Of a DNA stretch of 64,000 nucleotides, positions 8,598-16,490 are shown in pieces. Below the pieces are notes generated by a model. The model worked only from the letters and a program-made list of their open reading frames with translations. It ran no database searches and had not been told where the DNA came from. The DNA lies in contig NZ_LT607750.1 in the NCBI RefSeq assembly GCF_900090235.1, positions 4,331,001-4,395,000 on the forward strand, given 5' to 3'. This DNA is from Micromonospora echinaurantiaca (GTDB lineage: Bacteria; Actinomycetota; Actinomycetes; Mycobacteriales; Micromonosporaceae). Made by a program: the position numbers and the translations under genes. Every line of letters starts with the position of its first letter. The stretch's first letter is position 1.

Positions 8598-10475
8598 TCA
8601 GAACCCGAGGACGGCCCTGCCCCCGACCACCGGCAACCGCAGCTCGCTGTCGACCGGGGCGACCCGCAGCCGGGTGCCGCCGAGCGGCAGCAGGGTGTAC
8701 TCCTGGTCGGTGGAGAAGACGACCAGGCCGATCCGGTGGCCGGCCGGGAAGACGTAGTCCTTCGGCTCCAGGGTCCACCGGTAGTCGTACAGCTTGCCCT
8801 GCTTCACCGGCCGGGTGCGGGCCGGGTCCGTGCGGTTCTGCGGGTCCATCCAGCCCCTGGTCACCACCGTCGGTGCGGCGGTCGATCCGGCCGGGCCGTA
8901 GTCCACCAGGTACACGGTGAGGTTGGCGTCCGGCTTGTTGTCGATCGCCATCCGCAGCCGCATCTCCGGCCGGCCGGAGATGCGGACGTCCTGGCTCAGG
9001 GCCGGGGAGCGGTAGACGAGCCGGTGCGGGCTCGCCGTGTCCGGGTTGGCCACCAGGGTGTCCGGGTGGATGGTCCGGCCCTCGTCGACGAAGCCCTGCT
9101 CGACCTTCCCCTTCGGCCGCTTGCCGGCGGTGAGCGTGCCCGGCCCGGTGGCGTCGGTCGCGGCCAGCTTCAGCCCGACCTCACGGGCGCCCGGGTCGGG
9201 CCAGTTGGCGTACGTGGTGTAGACCCGGTTCTCCCGCTGCACCACCGCGGTCGGCTCGTCCATGATCCCGTTGCGTACGCCCCAGAGCCAGTAGTCGAAC
9301 CAGCGGTTCTCGGTCTGCTTGTAGGTCCAGGTCCGGCCGTCGGGCAGGGTCACCGACGCGTTGCTGCCCGGGCCGCCGTGCCCGCCCTGGTGCAGCCAGA
9401 TCCTGCGCGGGACGTCACGCCGGGCCAGCTCGTCCCACCAGCCGGCGAAGTGCTCGGTCTTCACGTTCCAGTCGTTGAGGCCGTGCACCACGAAGACGCT
9501 CGCCTCGACGCGTCGGGCGTCGAGGTGGTCGCGCTCCCGCCAGAACCTCGTGTAGTCGCCGGTCACCCTGTCCTGCTCCGCGGTGAGCCGGGCGATCTCG
9601 TCGGCACAGGGCCCCTCGGCCCGGGCCTGGCCGGCGGTGAACCGGGCCAGGACGTCGGTGTCCTCGCCCTGGAACGTCCCGGGCGCGACGACCAGCCCGT
9701 TGGCCCGGTAGTAGTCGTACCAGCTGCTGATCGCGGCGACCGGCACGATCGTGCGGAGACCCTCGACCCCGGTGGTGGCCACCTGGTTGGGCAGCGTGCC
9801 GTTGTAGGAGACGCCGGTCATGCCGACCGCGCCGGTGGTCCAGCCGGCGCTGACCGGCGCGCCGTTCGCGTCGTACCCCGGCGCACGACCGTTCAGCCAG
9901 TCGACGACCGCCCTGGTGCCGAGCGTCTCGGCCCGGTCGCCGCTGGTCGGACACCCGTCGGAGTCGCCGGTGCCGACGCTCTGGCCGAGCACCACCGCGT
10001 AGCCGCGCGGCACGTAGTAGTCGTCCAGCGAGCCGGGCAGGTTGGCCTTCGCCCCGGCCCGCTGGACACCCAGGTCGAGTGCCCGCAGCCCGGAGCCGCG
10101 GGTCAGGCCGTTCTGCGGCAGCTCGTCCACCAGCACGCTCGGGTACGGCACGTCGCCCCAGACGTCCTTGCGGTACGGGCTGTGCTCGAAGATGACCGGC
10201 ACCTTGAGCCCCTGGGTGGCGGTCTCGCGGGGCCGGGAGATGTCGATCGCCACCCGGTCGAGCCGGCCGTCGTGGTCGGTGTCGACGGTGGTCTGCACGT
10301 ACACCCGCTCCTCGATCGCGTCGGCGAGCGAGAACACCGGCTGGGTCATGCCGTCGACGACCACGATGCCGGGTGGGGTGGTGGCCGCGGGTCGGGCCGC
10401 CGCCGGGGCGGCGCTGAGCAGCAACGCGCCGGACACGCCGACGGCGAGTAGGGCCAGGGAGGGGGAACGACGCAC
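8598..10475 (-). CDS. Secreted Xaa-Pro dipeptidyl-peptidase-like hydrolase (S15/CocE family)
   Basis: A 625-residue secreted serine hydrolase. A signal peptide (RRSPSLALLAVGVSGALLLSA) follows the GTG at 10475, which has AAGGGAG about 6 nt upstream. The CocE/NonD alpha/beta-hydrolase fold shows the nucleophile elbow GMTGVSYNGTLP (GxSYxG). It also has the HGLNDWNVK region with the catalytic Asp, and the LHQGGHGGP segment with the catalytic His. The C-terminal jelly-roll (from about RLVYRSPALSQDVRISG) is the PepX_C domain. Family members remove N-terminal X-Pro dipeptides or hydrolyse esters and acyl groups. It probably feeds peptide catabolism together with the other secreted enzymes in this window. 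Confidence 0.87.
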   Translation of the reverse strand: MRRSPSLALLAVGVSGALLLSAAPAAARPAATTPPGIVVVDGMTQPVFSLADAIEERVYVQTTVDTDHDGRLDRVAIDISRPRETATQGLKVPVIFEHSPYRKDVWGDVPYPSVLVDELPQNGLTRGSGLRALDLGVQRAGAKANLPGSLDDYYVPRGYAVVLGQSVGTGDSDGCPTSGDRAETLGTRAVVDWLNGRAPGYDANGAPVSAGWTTGAVGMTGVSYNGTLPNQVATTGVEGLRTIVPVAAISSWYDYYRANGLVVAPGTFQGEDTDVLARFTAGQARAEGPCADEIARLTAEQDRVTGDYTRFWRERDHLDARRVEASVFVVHGLNDWNVKTEHFAGWWDELARRDVPRRIWLHQGGHGGPGSNASVTLPDGRTWTYKQTENRWFDYWLWGVRNGIMDEPTAVVQRENRVYTTYANWPDPGAREVGLKLAATDATGPGTLTAGKRPKGKVEQGFVDEGRTIHPDTLVANPDTASPHRLVYRSPALSQDVRISGRPEMRLRMAIDNKPDANLTVYLVDYGPAGSTAAPTVVTRGWMDPQNRTDPARTRPVKQGKLYDYRWTLEPKDYVFPAGHRIGLVVFSTDQEYTLLPLGGTRLRVAPVDSELRLPVVGGRAVLGF

Positions 10476-10622
10476 GCGCGTCTCCCTTCGGTCGGGCTGA
10501 TGGCCACGCTCGGCCAGGGGTGTCCCGAACATGTCACAGGTTGGGCGCTGTCGGCAGTCCCGTCGATCGGTCGGACCGACGGTCCATCCACACCAGAGTG
10601 AGGCGGACGCGGCCGGCCCCGA

Positions 10623-11063
10623 TCAGCGGGACGGCCCGGCCGGCCAGAACTGGAACAGGAACGACTCCACGCCGCGCAGCTCCTCGATGCCGGCCCGGGG
10701 TGTCGCCGCGGCGATGCGGGACCGCCCACTGCTGTACGCCCGCAGCTCGTAGCGGCCGGGCGGGCCGACCCGGAGGACGTGCGTGTCGGTCGGCTGGATC
10801 TCCAGGTAGCCGCTGTCCAGCCGGACCTGTCCGGCCTTGCCGCTCTCCCACCCGTCGAGCACGGGCGGTGCCGCGTCCCAGATCTCGACGGTCACGGTCG
10901 CGTAGTGGTCGGTGGCGCCGGCGCTGATCGCCACCACGCAGTTCGGGGTGACCGACAACCAGTCCCCGCCGGACAGGCCGTAGTCGCCGGCGTCGTCGAG
11001 GAGCACGATCATGCGGCGCGAGACGAGTGTCTCCGTCTCCAGCCGGGCCAGGCATCGGGGCAT
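10623..11063 (-). CDS. Small hypothetical protein, beta-rich
   Basis: A 146-residue protein of unrecognised family. It starts MPRCLARLETETLVS; an internal ATG at the MIVLLDDAGDYGLSGGDWL segment is a possible alternative start. The sequence alternates short hydrophobic strands (VVAISAG, ATVTVEIWD, HVLRVGPPGRYELRAYSSG) and ends in FLFQFWPAGPSR, suggesting a compact beta-sandwich. It has no signal peptide and no cysteines beyond two near the N-terminus. It lies between two genes for secreted proteins on the same strand but is separated from the nuclease gene by a terminator, so it is probably expressed on its own or together with the S15/CocE peptidase gene. Confidence 0.6.
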   Translation of the reverse strand: MPRCLARLETETLVSRRMIVLLDDAGDYGLSGGDWLSVTPNCVVAISAGATDHYATVTVEIWDAAPPVLDGWESGKAGQVRLDSGYLEIQPTDTHVLRVGPPGRYELRAYSSGRSRIAAATPRAGIEELRGVESFLFQFWPAGPSR

Positions 11064-11082
11064 CGGCGGTCCTTCCCGGCCG

Positions 11083-11118
11083 CGACCGTGCCCGCCAGCG
11101 GCGTGGCGGGCACGGTCG
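11083..11118 (-). terminator. Terminator after the nuclease gene
   Basis: Perfect 15-bp stem: CGACCGTGCCCGCCA at 11083-11097 and its complement at 11104-11118, with a 6-nt loop. It lies about 50 bp beyond the stop of the nuclease gene (11170). Confidence 0.8.
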
Positions 11119-11169
11119 GCGCCGTGACGGTGTCGGTGGGCACCCGGCGTACCGGGCACCCGGCCGACC

Positions 11170-13761
11170 TTACTGGTGGATCTGCAGGGATCCCCCGCCC
11201 AGCGGTTGGGGATCGCTCACGTCCAGGTCGTAGCCGGCCTGGCCGCGGTTGTCGTAGAGCAGTGTCTCCTGGGGGTACGGCCCGGCCGACAGCGGCCAGA
11301 CCACCAGCCGTACGGCATCCGGCGTGTCGATGCCGTACGCGACGAACCCGTAGCCGGGCACGCCGTTGACGGTGCCGATGCCCTTCACCGCGACCTTCCG
11401 GTCGACGGTGACCACGAGCCACTCCAGCGCGGTCGAGTCGAGGTCGAACGCGGCGCCCTGCAACGAGGCGTTCACCTTGCCGCCACCGGGCACCGGCCCC
11501 GTCTCACCGGGCAGGTACTTCGGGTTGAAGGTGACGGTCAACTTGCCGGCCGCGTCCGGGTGGTCGACGAGCGCCCCGGCCGGGGAATCGAGGAAGCCAC
11601 CCTGGGTGCTGAACCCGCCATCAGGGTCGTAGACGATCACCAGGACGCTAGCCGCGCCGGCGATCCCGCCGTCGTCGTCGGTGACGCCGGTGCTGATCGT
11701 GTACATCCCCGCCCGGGTGTAGGTGTGCTCGCGTACGCACTGCCGCCCGTACGAGGTGAAGTTCTGGGAGGTGCCGTCGTCCCAGTTCACCGCGCAGACG
11801 TGGGTGTCGTTCAGGCCGGGGTCGGTGAAGTCGGCGGTCAGCTTGACCGACGTGCCGACCCGGAACACCTGCCACGGCGTGGGCGTGACTATGCCGCTCG
11901 CCGTGGCGGGTGCGGCGGTGACCACCAGCGGGGCGGGCTGCGACCCGGCGACCGCGGGGGCCACGTTGTGCACGGTGACCGTCGCGCTGTCGCTGACCGA
12001 GCCGTTGACCCCGTCGTTGGCCGACAGCGTCACCGTGTAGGTGCCGTCGTCGGTGCAGCTGATCCCGGTGGTGGTGCTCCCCTCGGCGGTGAAGCTGCAG
12101 GAGGCGCCCGGGTCGGTGTCCGGCCCCGGCGCGTACGTCCAGCCGGTCGTCGGCGTGCTCTCCGCGTCGGACGCGCTGCCGCTGAGCGTGATGACCGAGC
12201 CCTCGTCGCCGCTGACGTCCTGCCCCGCGTCGACGGTCGGCGGCAGGTCGGTGACCCCACCGTCGTCCGGCTCGTCCTCGCACGCCTCCGGGCCGCTGGT
12301 GTCCGGCACGTCGGTGATGTGCACGAAGAACTCGTCCTCCGCGGCGGTGGGCACGGTCGGCTGCCAGACCAGGACCCGGTCGTCGCGGTAGTACCGCTTC
12401 AGCGCCAGTCCGGCGCACCGGTTGTCGGCCGCCGTCACCCCGAGCACGGAGAAGTTCCAGTCACCGACGCCCGCTCCCTCCCGGGTCGAGGCGAACGGGA
12501 ATTCGTCGCACTGCTGGTCCGGCGGGTTGTACTTCTCCGCCGGCAGACCCAGCTCGTAGTAGGGGAAGCCGCGCTGGCAGGCCTGGTCCTTCTGGTAGCT
12601 GTTCCGGCTGTAGTAGGTGCCGCCGGCCGGGTGGCTCGGCACGGTCTCGGTGATCCGGTGCAGACCGGGCGCGTCGCGGTTGTCGACGAACTTGCCGGGG
12701 ACCTGCTTGCCGTCCTTCAACGGCCACGACGTGCAGCCGGGATCCAGCGCGCACTGGATGTGCCGCGCCACCTCGCCGTGCTTCGGGCTGATCGCCGAGT
12801 ACTGCAGGTGCGGGATGACGTCGTCGAAGATGCACGCCTTGGACCGGCTGCGGGCGAAACCGACGGACGCCGAGTCGCACCGGATCGTGTGCGACTGCGC
12901 GAACTTCTGCGCCGGCACGCCGGGCAGCACGTGGGAGAAGACCCGTGACTTCAGGTGCCACAGGTGCCGCTTGACCTTGTCCGGGCCGTCGCCGCTGTCG
13001 GACGACGCCACCGTCCAGGAGTGCCAGCTTCCGTCGGTGTTCCAGTCGTCCATCGTCTTGCCCGCGGTCGCGCCGCCGGCCGAGCATCCGTCGAGCCAGC
13101 TGTCGCAGTCCGCCCATACGTGCAGCAGGGCGCTGCGCAGGGCTGCCTGATCCCACGGCCAGCCGCCCTCGTAAACCGCCGAGCCGGGCTCGGAGCGCAG
13201 GAAGACCCGCACGTCGCGGTTGCCGTCGTCGCGACCGTACGCGGCGGCCCGGAAGATCACGCTGACCCGGCCCACCTCGTCCTGGTCCTCGTCGAGCACG
13301 ATGCCACCGATGCGGCCGCGCTGGCACCAGTGGAAGCGGTTGTAGACCCGGCCGTACTCACCGCGGCCGCCGTCGCTGTCCCAGCACGGGGCGAGGTAGC
13401 TCTCGTCCGGCGCTGCTGGCGGCCGGCGCGCCCCGCTCGGGGCCGCCAGCGCGGTGCCCTCCCCGGCACCGGAGAAGGACTTGTCGCCCAACCGCTCCGC
13501 CAGGGCGCGGGCGTCCTCCGCGGTGGGCTCGCGCTCCTCCGCCGGCGCGAGCGACCGCTGCGCGGCCTGCGGCACCGCGTCGCCGTCGGCCTCGATCGGT
13601 GCGAAGAACGGCCGGATCGTGAACGGCTCGGCCGTCGGCAACTCCGTCGTGGATGGTTCGGCCGCCGCGGCTCCCGGCGCCGCCACCAGCGCGGTCATCA
13701 CGAGAGCCGTCGAGAGGGCCGCAGCCGCCAGTCGGCATCTCAGCCCGTGGTGTATCGCCAC
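11170..13761 (-). CDS. Secreted NucA/NucB-like deoxyribonuclease with PKD-type domains
   Basis: An 863-residue exported protein. The GTG at 13761 has GGAGGG about 7 nt upstream and leads into a signal peptide (LAAAALSTALVMTALVAAPGAAAA). A Cys-rich N-terminal region of about 260 residues is unassigned. A NucA/NucB-type DNase region follows at about 300-450: SKACIFDD, the IQCALDPGC segment, PGLHRITE, and the family signature QQCDEFPFASTREGAG near residue 415. Then come two PKD-like Ig domains (about 505-705; VDAGQDVSGDEGSVITLSGSASD and FTDPGLNDTHVCAVNWDDGT) and a C-terminal beta domain. NucA/NucB enzymes degrade extracellular DNA. The DNase call rests on the motif block and needs a profile search to confirm. 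Confidence 0.72.
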   Translation of the reverse strand: MAIHHGLRCRLAAAALSTALVMTALVAAPGAAAAEPSTTELPTAEPFTIRPFFAPIEADGDAVPQAAQRSLAPAEEREPTAEDARALAERLGDKSFSGAGEGTALAAPSGARRPPAAPDESYLAPCWDSDGGRGEYGRVYNRFHWCQRGRIGGIVLDEDQDEVGRVSVIFRAAAYGRDDGNRDVRVFLRSEPGSAVYEGGWPWDQAALRSALLHVWADCDSWLDGCSAGGATAGKTMDDWNTDGSWHSWTVASSDSGDGPDKVKRHLWHLKSRVFSHVLPGVPAQKFAQSHTIRCDSASVGFARSRSKACIFDDVIPHLQYSAISPKHGEVARHIQCALDPGCTSWPLKDGKQVPGKFVDNRDAPGLHRITETVPSHPAGGTYYSRNSYQKDQACQRGFPYYELGLPAEKYNPPDQQCDEFPFASTREGAGVGDWNFSVLGVTAADNRCAGLALKRYYRDDRVLVWQPTVPTAAEDEFFVHITDVPDTSGPEACEDEPDDGGVTDLPPTVDAGQDVSGDEGSVITLSGSASDAESTPTTGWTYAPGPDTDPGASCSFTAEGSTTTGISCTDDGTYTVTLSANDGVNGSVSDSATVTVHNVAPAVAGSQPAPLVVTAAPATASGIVTPTPWQVFRVGTSVKLTADFTDPGLNDTHVCAVNWDDGTSQNFTSYGRQCVREHTYTRAGMYTISTGVTDDDGGIAGAASVLVIVYDPDGGFSTQGGFLDSPAGALVDHPDAAGKLTVTFNPKYLPGETGPVPGGGKVNASLQGAAFDLDSTALEWLVVTVDRKVAVKGIGTVNGVPGYGFVAYGIDTPDAVRLVVWPLSAGPYPQETLLYDNRGQAGYDLDVSDPQPLGGGSLQIHQ

Positions 13762-13943
13762 GTCACACCCTCCAATTCCGGCCAGGTGCCGGCTCCACCG
13801 CGCGACATCCATGGACGGTCATATATGGAGGGCACGCTAGCCCGGCCGGCACCGAGCCGTCCGCCCCGTGCTGACCGAATTGCTCGATTGCAACCCTTAG
13901 CGGATGGAACTTTCTTCACCTGATTGCGCAGTACCGCGAAGAC

Positions 13944-13984
13944 GAGCACCCTCCGGACGCACCCGGCAGCGTCCTCCGGTGCTC
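13944..13984 (-). terminator. Imperfect terminator hairpin at the end of the membrane-protein gene
   Basis: Outer arms GAGCACC (13944-13950) and GGTGCTC (13978-13984), with inner arms GGACGC (13955-13960) and GCGTCC (13969-13974). It touches the stop codon at 13983-13985 and lies downstream of the minus-strand membrane gene. Confidence 0.5.
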
Positions 13985-14918
13985 AGTCGTTCTCCCCGTC
14001 GGGGCCATCCCGACCGACGGTCCCGCCGCCACCCCGGCCGGGCGCCGCGAGCGCCAGCAGCCCGATCGCGAGGACCGCCAGGAGCGCCAGCAGCGGCGCC
14101 GTGACCAGGCCGGCCGACGGGGCGTCGAGGATCGCGGTGGCGACGAAGGCCTCGGAGCGGACTCCGACCGCCAGGAACGCCTGTGGCTCGGCGACCGCGT
14201 CCGCCTCGGGCCAGACCATCGGCCGGGCCGGCCCCGTGGCCGTCAGGTCGGCGCTGAGCACGGCGGCGGTCAGCAGCAACGCGCCCAGCACGGCCGGCAC
14301 GCCGGAGCGCCACCGCCGGCCGGCGGCCACCACGAGCACCGCCAGCGCGGCGGCGACCGCCACCATGGTCGGCACCCGGGCGGCGAGCGTGACCAGCCGC
14401 CGGGCCAGCGTCCCGCCGCCGAAGTCGACGAGCAGGACGACCGCCACCACCGCGACGACGGCCCAGCCGATCCGGCGCGGCCACCGCGCCTCGGTCCGCG
14501 GCCGGTCGGCCAGTGTCAGCACCGTGCCACCGCAGATCAACGACACACCCAGCAACGTCGGCCAGTGCTCGGTGAGCTGGGCCGACAACGCCTCACCCAG
14601 CCAGGCCAGGTCGGTGCCGACCGAATACGGACCGGGCGTGCTCAGCGGCGCGTAGAACGGCGACAGGTACCTCGGCCCGCCCAAATCCCGGGCCGCCACC
14701 ACGGCGTCGACCGCGAGTACGGCGACACCGGCAGCCACGGCGGGGCGGCCCCGCCCGCCGCCGAGCAGCACGATCGCGGCAAGGCCGGCGAGAGCCACGC
14801 CGGTCGCCTGCCCGGCGAGCACCGGCGCGTCCGACAGCGCGCCGAGGACGTGCACCACCGCCGCGCCGCCGACCACCGACCAGCACACCGTTCCCGCAGA
14901 CAGCCGCACGGCGCACAT
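13983..14918 (-). CDS. Polytopic membrane protein of unknown function
   Basis: A 311-residue protein that is almost entirely hydrophobic helices: CWSVVGGAAVVHVLGAL, VALAGLAAIVLLGG, AAGVAVLAVDAVVAA, LLGVSLICGGTVLTLA, IGWAVVAVVAVVLLVDFG, MVAVAAALAVLVVAAG and LLALLAVLAIGLLALAA, so about eight spans. It ends in a short charged tail. No transporter or enzyme motif was recognised. It is divergent from the 35-codon peptide gene at 15124, with about 205 bp between starts, and is the nearest membrane protein to the putative peptide-maturation genes. It could be an immunity, export or sensing partner, but nothing in the sequence proves this. The ATG at 14918 lacks a good ribosome binding site, so the start is uncertain. 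Confidence 0.65.
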   Translation of the reverse strand: MCAVRLSAGTVCWSVVGGAAVVHVLGALSDAPVLAGQATGVALAGLAAIVLLGGGRGRPAVAAGVAVLAVDAVVAARDLGGPRYLSPFYAPLSTPGPYSVGTDLAWLGEALSAQLTEHWPTLLGVSLICGGTVLTLADRPRTEARWPRRIGWAVVAVVAVVLLVDFGGGTLARRLVTLAARVPTMVAVAAALAVLVVAAGRRWRSGVPAVLGALLLTAAVLSADLTATGPARPMVWPEADAVAEPQAFLAVGVRSEAFVATAILDAPSAGLVTAPLLALLAVLAIGLLALAAPGRGGGGTVGRDGPDGEND

Positions 14919-15027
14919 CCAATCACGCCGATCCGGGTCGGCGCGCGGCGGTTCGACCGCGGGGAGCGCCGCCGCACTACGTGCCGAAGGCGCTGAGCTC
15001 GCGGGCCGGGACGGGCACCACCGCCAT

Positions 15028-15076
15028 TGATGATCGACTTGTGTTGAGCTGATGACGGCGGACGGCAGGGTAGGCT
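15028..15076 (+). promoter_or_regulatory. Possible promoter/activator region of the peptide gene
   Basis: Two exact TGATGA copies at 15028-15033 and 15050-15055 lie 22 bp apart (two helical turns), with a degenerate copy midway. A TAGGCT hexamer at 15071-15076 could be a -10 box. SARP/BTAD activators bind direct repeats spaced by 11 bp or multiples, and such a regulator is encoded at 17947. The repeat-to--10 distance is longer than in classical SARP promoters, so this is tentative. Confidence 0.3.
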
Positions 15077-15123
15077 CACCTTCCGGGGTGCCCGGGAGGC
15101 GACGCGACCCGAGGAGGCACGAC

Positions 15124-15231
15124 ATGGAGAAGGCCAAGGTCGAGCAGACCGGCACGAAGAAGCTCGCGCTCAAGGTCCGCAAGCTGGAGAAGCTGGAGAC
15201 GACGGCCGTCCGCGACGCGGTCGGCGGCTGA
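15124..15231 (+). CDS. 35-residue RiPP-like precursor peptide ending in Gly-Gly
   Basis: A 35-codon gene with a near-ideal ribosome binding site (GAGGAGG, 6 nt before the ATG). The peptide begins MEKAKVEQTGTKK, has an amphipathic charged middle (LALKVRKLEKLE) and ends ETTAVRDAVGG. The hydrophobic/basic LxLKVxxLExL helix resembles leader segments that bind winged-helix recognition domains in RiPP enzymes. The likely core is the C-terminal ten or so residues; there is no Cys or Ser, only two Thr, one Asp and one Arg there. The terminal Gly-Gly recalls E1 substrates such as ThiS and MoaD. Directly downstream are a ThiF/E1-like protein and an M50 protease, which argues that this is their substrate. 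Function is inference; the reading frame and ribosome binding site are seen. Confidence 0.7.
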   Translation: MEKAKVEQTGTKKLALKVRKLEKLETTAVRDAVGG

Positions 15232-15240
15232 TTCCACGCC

Positions 15241-15288
15241 CGGCACTTCGGTCGCCATCAAACATCGGGGGTGGCGACCGAAGTGCCG
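15241..15288 (+). promoter_or_regulatory. 17-bp perfect hairpin between peptide and enzyme genes (attenuator/partial terminator)
   Basis: Arms CGGCACTTCGGTCGCCA (15241-15257) and exact complement (15272-15288) flank a 14-nt loop, starting 9 bp after the peptide stop. Such hairpins are typical between RiPP precursor genes and their modifying enzymes. They let the small gene be made in excess by stopping most transcripts or protecting the short mRNA 3' end. Confidence 0.75.
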
Positions 15289-15371
15289 TCTCCACACCAG
15301 GTTCCGTCCGGACCCGGTCCGGGTCGGTCCGGGTCGGGCCCCTGTCCCAGCGAGCGCTTGTGAGGTCGCGG

Positions 15372-16490
15372 ATGCCCATACTCAGGCCGCGCGTCAAGAG
15401 CGTGCACCAGCCGTACCGCCTGCCGGGAGACCGACTGCTCATCGGCCTGATGCAGTACGGCGTGGCCGCCGAGATCCAGGACGACGAGGACGGCACCATC
15501 GCCCGGCTCCTGACGTTGCTGGACGGCACCCGCGACCTGGCTGAGATCTGCGCGGACCTCGCCGTCACTCACCCGGGTCTCGACGAGGAGAGCGTCCGCG
15601 AGGTGGTGAACCAGCTGATCGAGCAGGGGTTCATCGAGGACGCCGGCGCGCCGCTGCCCGACGGATTCCCGCCCGAGGCCGCCGCCCGGTACGACCGTGC
15701 ACGACACTTCTACTCCTGGATCGACCCCGCTCCGCGGCAGTCGCCCTTCGAGGTCCAGGCGCGGATCGGCCGGGCCCGGGTCGCCCTGCTCGGCCTCGGT
15801 GGCACCGGTACCGCGGTGGCCGCCGGCCTGGTCGCCAGCGGCGTCGGCAGCCTGCACTGCGTCGACTTCGACGTCGTCGACGAGCCGAACCTGACCCGCC
15901 AGTTGCTCTACACCGAGCGCGACGTCGGCCAGCCGAAAGTGAAGGTCGCGGTGGAGCGGCTGCGGGCGATGAACTCCCGGGTGGAAATCACCGGTGAGGA
16001 GTGCCAGGTGCGCTCCGCCGAGGACGTCGTCCCCCTGATGGCCGGCTGCGACGCCTTCGTGCTCTGCGCCGACAAGCCCGTGCGGCTGATCCAGAGCTGG
16101 ACGAGCGAGGCCGCGCTGCGTACCCAAACGCCCTGGTTCATGGCCCTCTACACCGGCCCGATGACCGTCGTCGGCTCGTTCCTGCCGTACCAAACCGGCT
16201 GCTACACCTGCCTGTGCCGCCGTCAGAACCAGCACGAGTTCTACACGAACGGCACGCCGCTGATCCAGGTGGAGCGGCCCAACGCAGTCATCGCAGCGAG
16301 CGCCAACGTCACCGGGCACATGTGCGCACTGGAGGTCCTCTACCACCTCGGCGGGCTGCCGCGGCAGGTCGTCGGGCGGGTCTTCCACCACAACGTCGCA
16401 CGCTGGGAGCATCAGTACTTCGTGGACGTGTCGCGCGACCCCGACTGCCCCTCCTGCGGGCCCGGAGCACCGCTGACGGTGCGGAGATGA
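15372..16490 (+). CDS. ThiF/E1-like adenylating enzyme with N-terminal leader-binding-like domain
   Basis: A 372-residue HesA/MoeB/ThiF-fold protein. The N-terminal ~100 residues form a winged-helix-like domain (IARLLTLLDGTRDLAEICADL...VREVVNQLIEQGFIEDAG), similar to the RiPP recognition element of MccB, PaaA and TOMM F-type proteins. The E1 domain has the nucleotide loop GLGGTG (141-146), the acidic DFDVVDEPNLTRQLL strand with Asn/Arg/Gln, a downstream QPKVKVAVERLRAMN, and LCADKP. Two CxxC pairs (277/280 and 359/362) form the structural zinc site. Such enzymes adenylate a peptide C-terminus or act in heterocycle formation. No YcaO partner is nearby. The ATG at 15372 has GAGG upstream; a GTG at 15360 is less likely. 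Its stop overlaps the start of the M50 gene. Confidence 0.85.
   Translation: MPILRPRVKSVHQPYRLPGDRLLIGLMQYGVAAEIQDDEDGTIARLLTLLDGTRDLAEICADLAVTHPGLDEESVREVVNQLIEQGFIEDAGAPLPDGFPPEAAARYDRARHFYSWIDPAPRQSPFEVQARIGRARVALLGLGGTGTAVAAGLVASGVGSLHCVDFDVVDEPNLTRQLLYTERDVGQPKVKVAVERLRAMNSRVEITGEECQVRSAEDVVPLMAGCDAFVLCADKPVRLIQSWTSEAALRTQTPWFMALYTGPMTVVGSFLPYQTGCYTCLCRRQNQHEFYTNGTPLIQVERPNAVIAASANVTGHMCALEVLYHLGGLPRQVVGRVFHHNVARWEHQYFVDVSRDPDCPSCGPGAPLTVRR

Noticed and set aside
15297..15340. GGTCCGGGTCGG-type short tandem repeats before the E1 gene as a CRISPR or phase-variable repeat
   Set aside because: Only two or three imperfect units without spacers; normal GC-rich intergenic sequence.
15360..15371. 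GTG 15360 as start of the E1 gene
   Set aside because: No ribosome binding site before it, whereas GAGG precedes ATG 15372 at the right distance.
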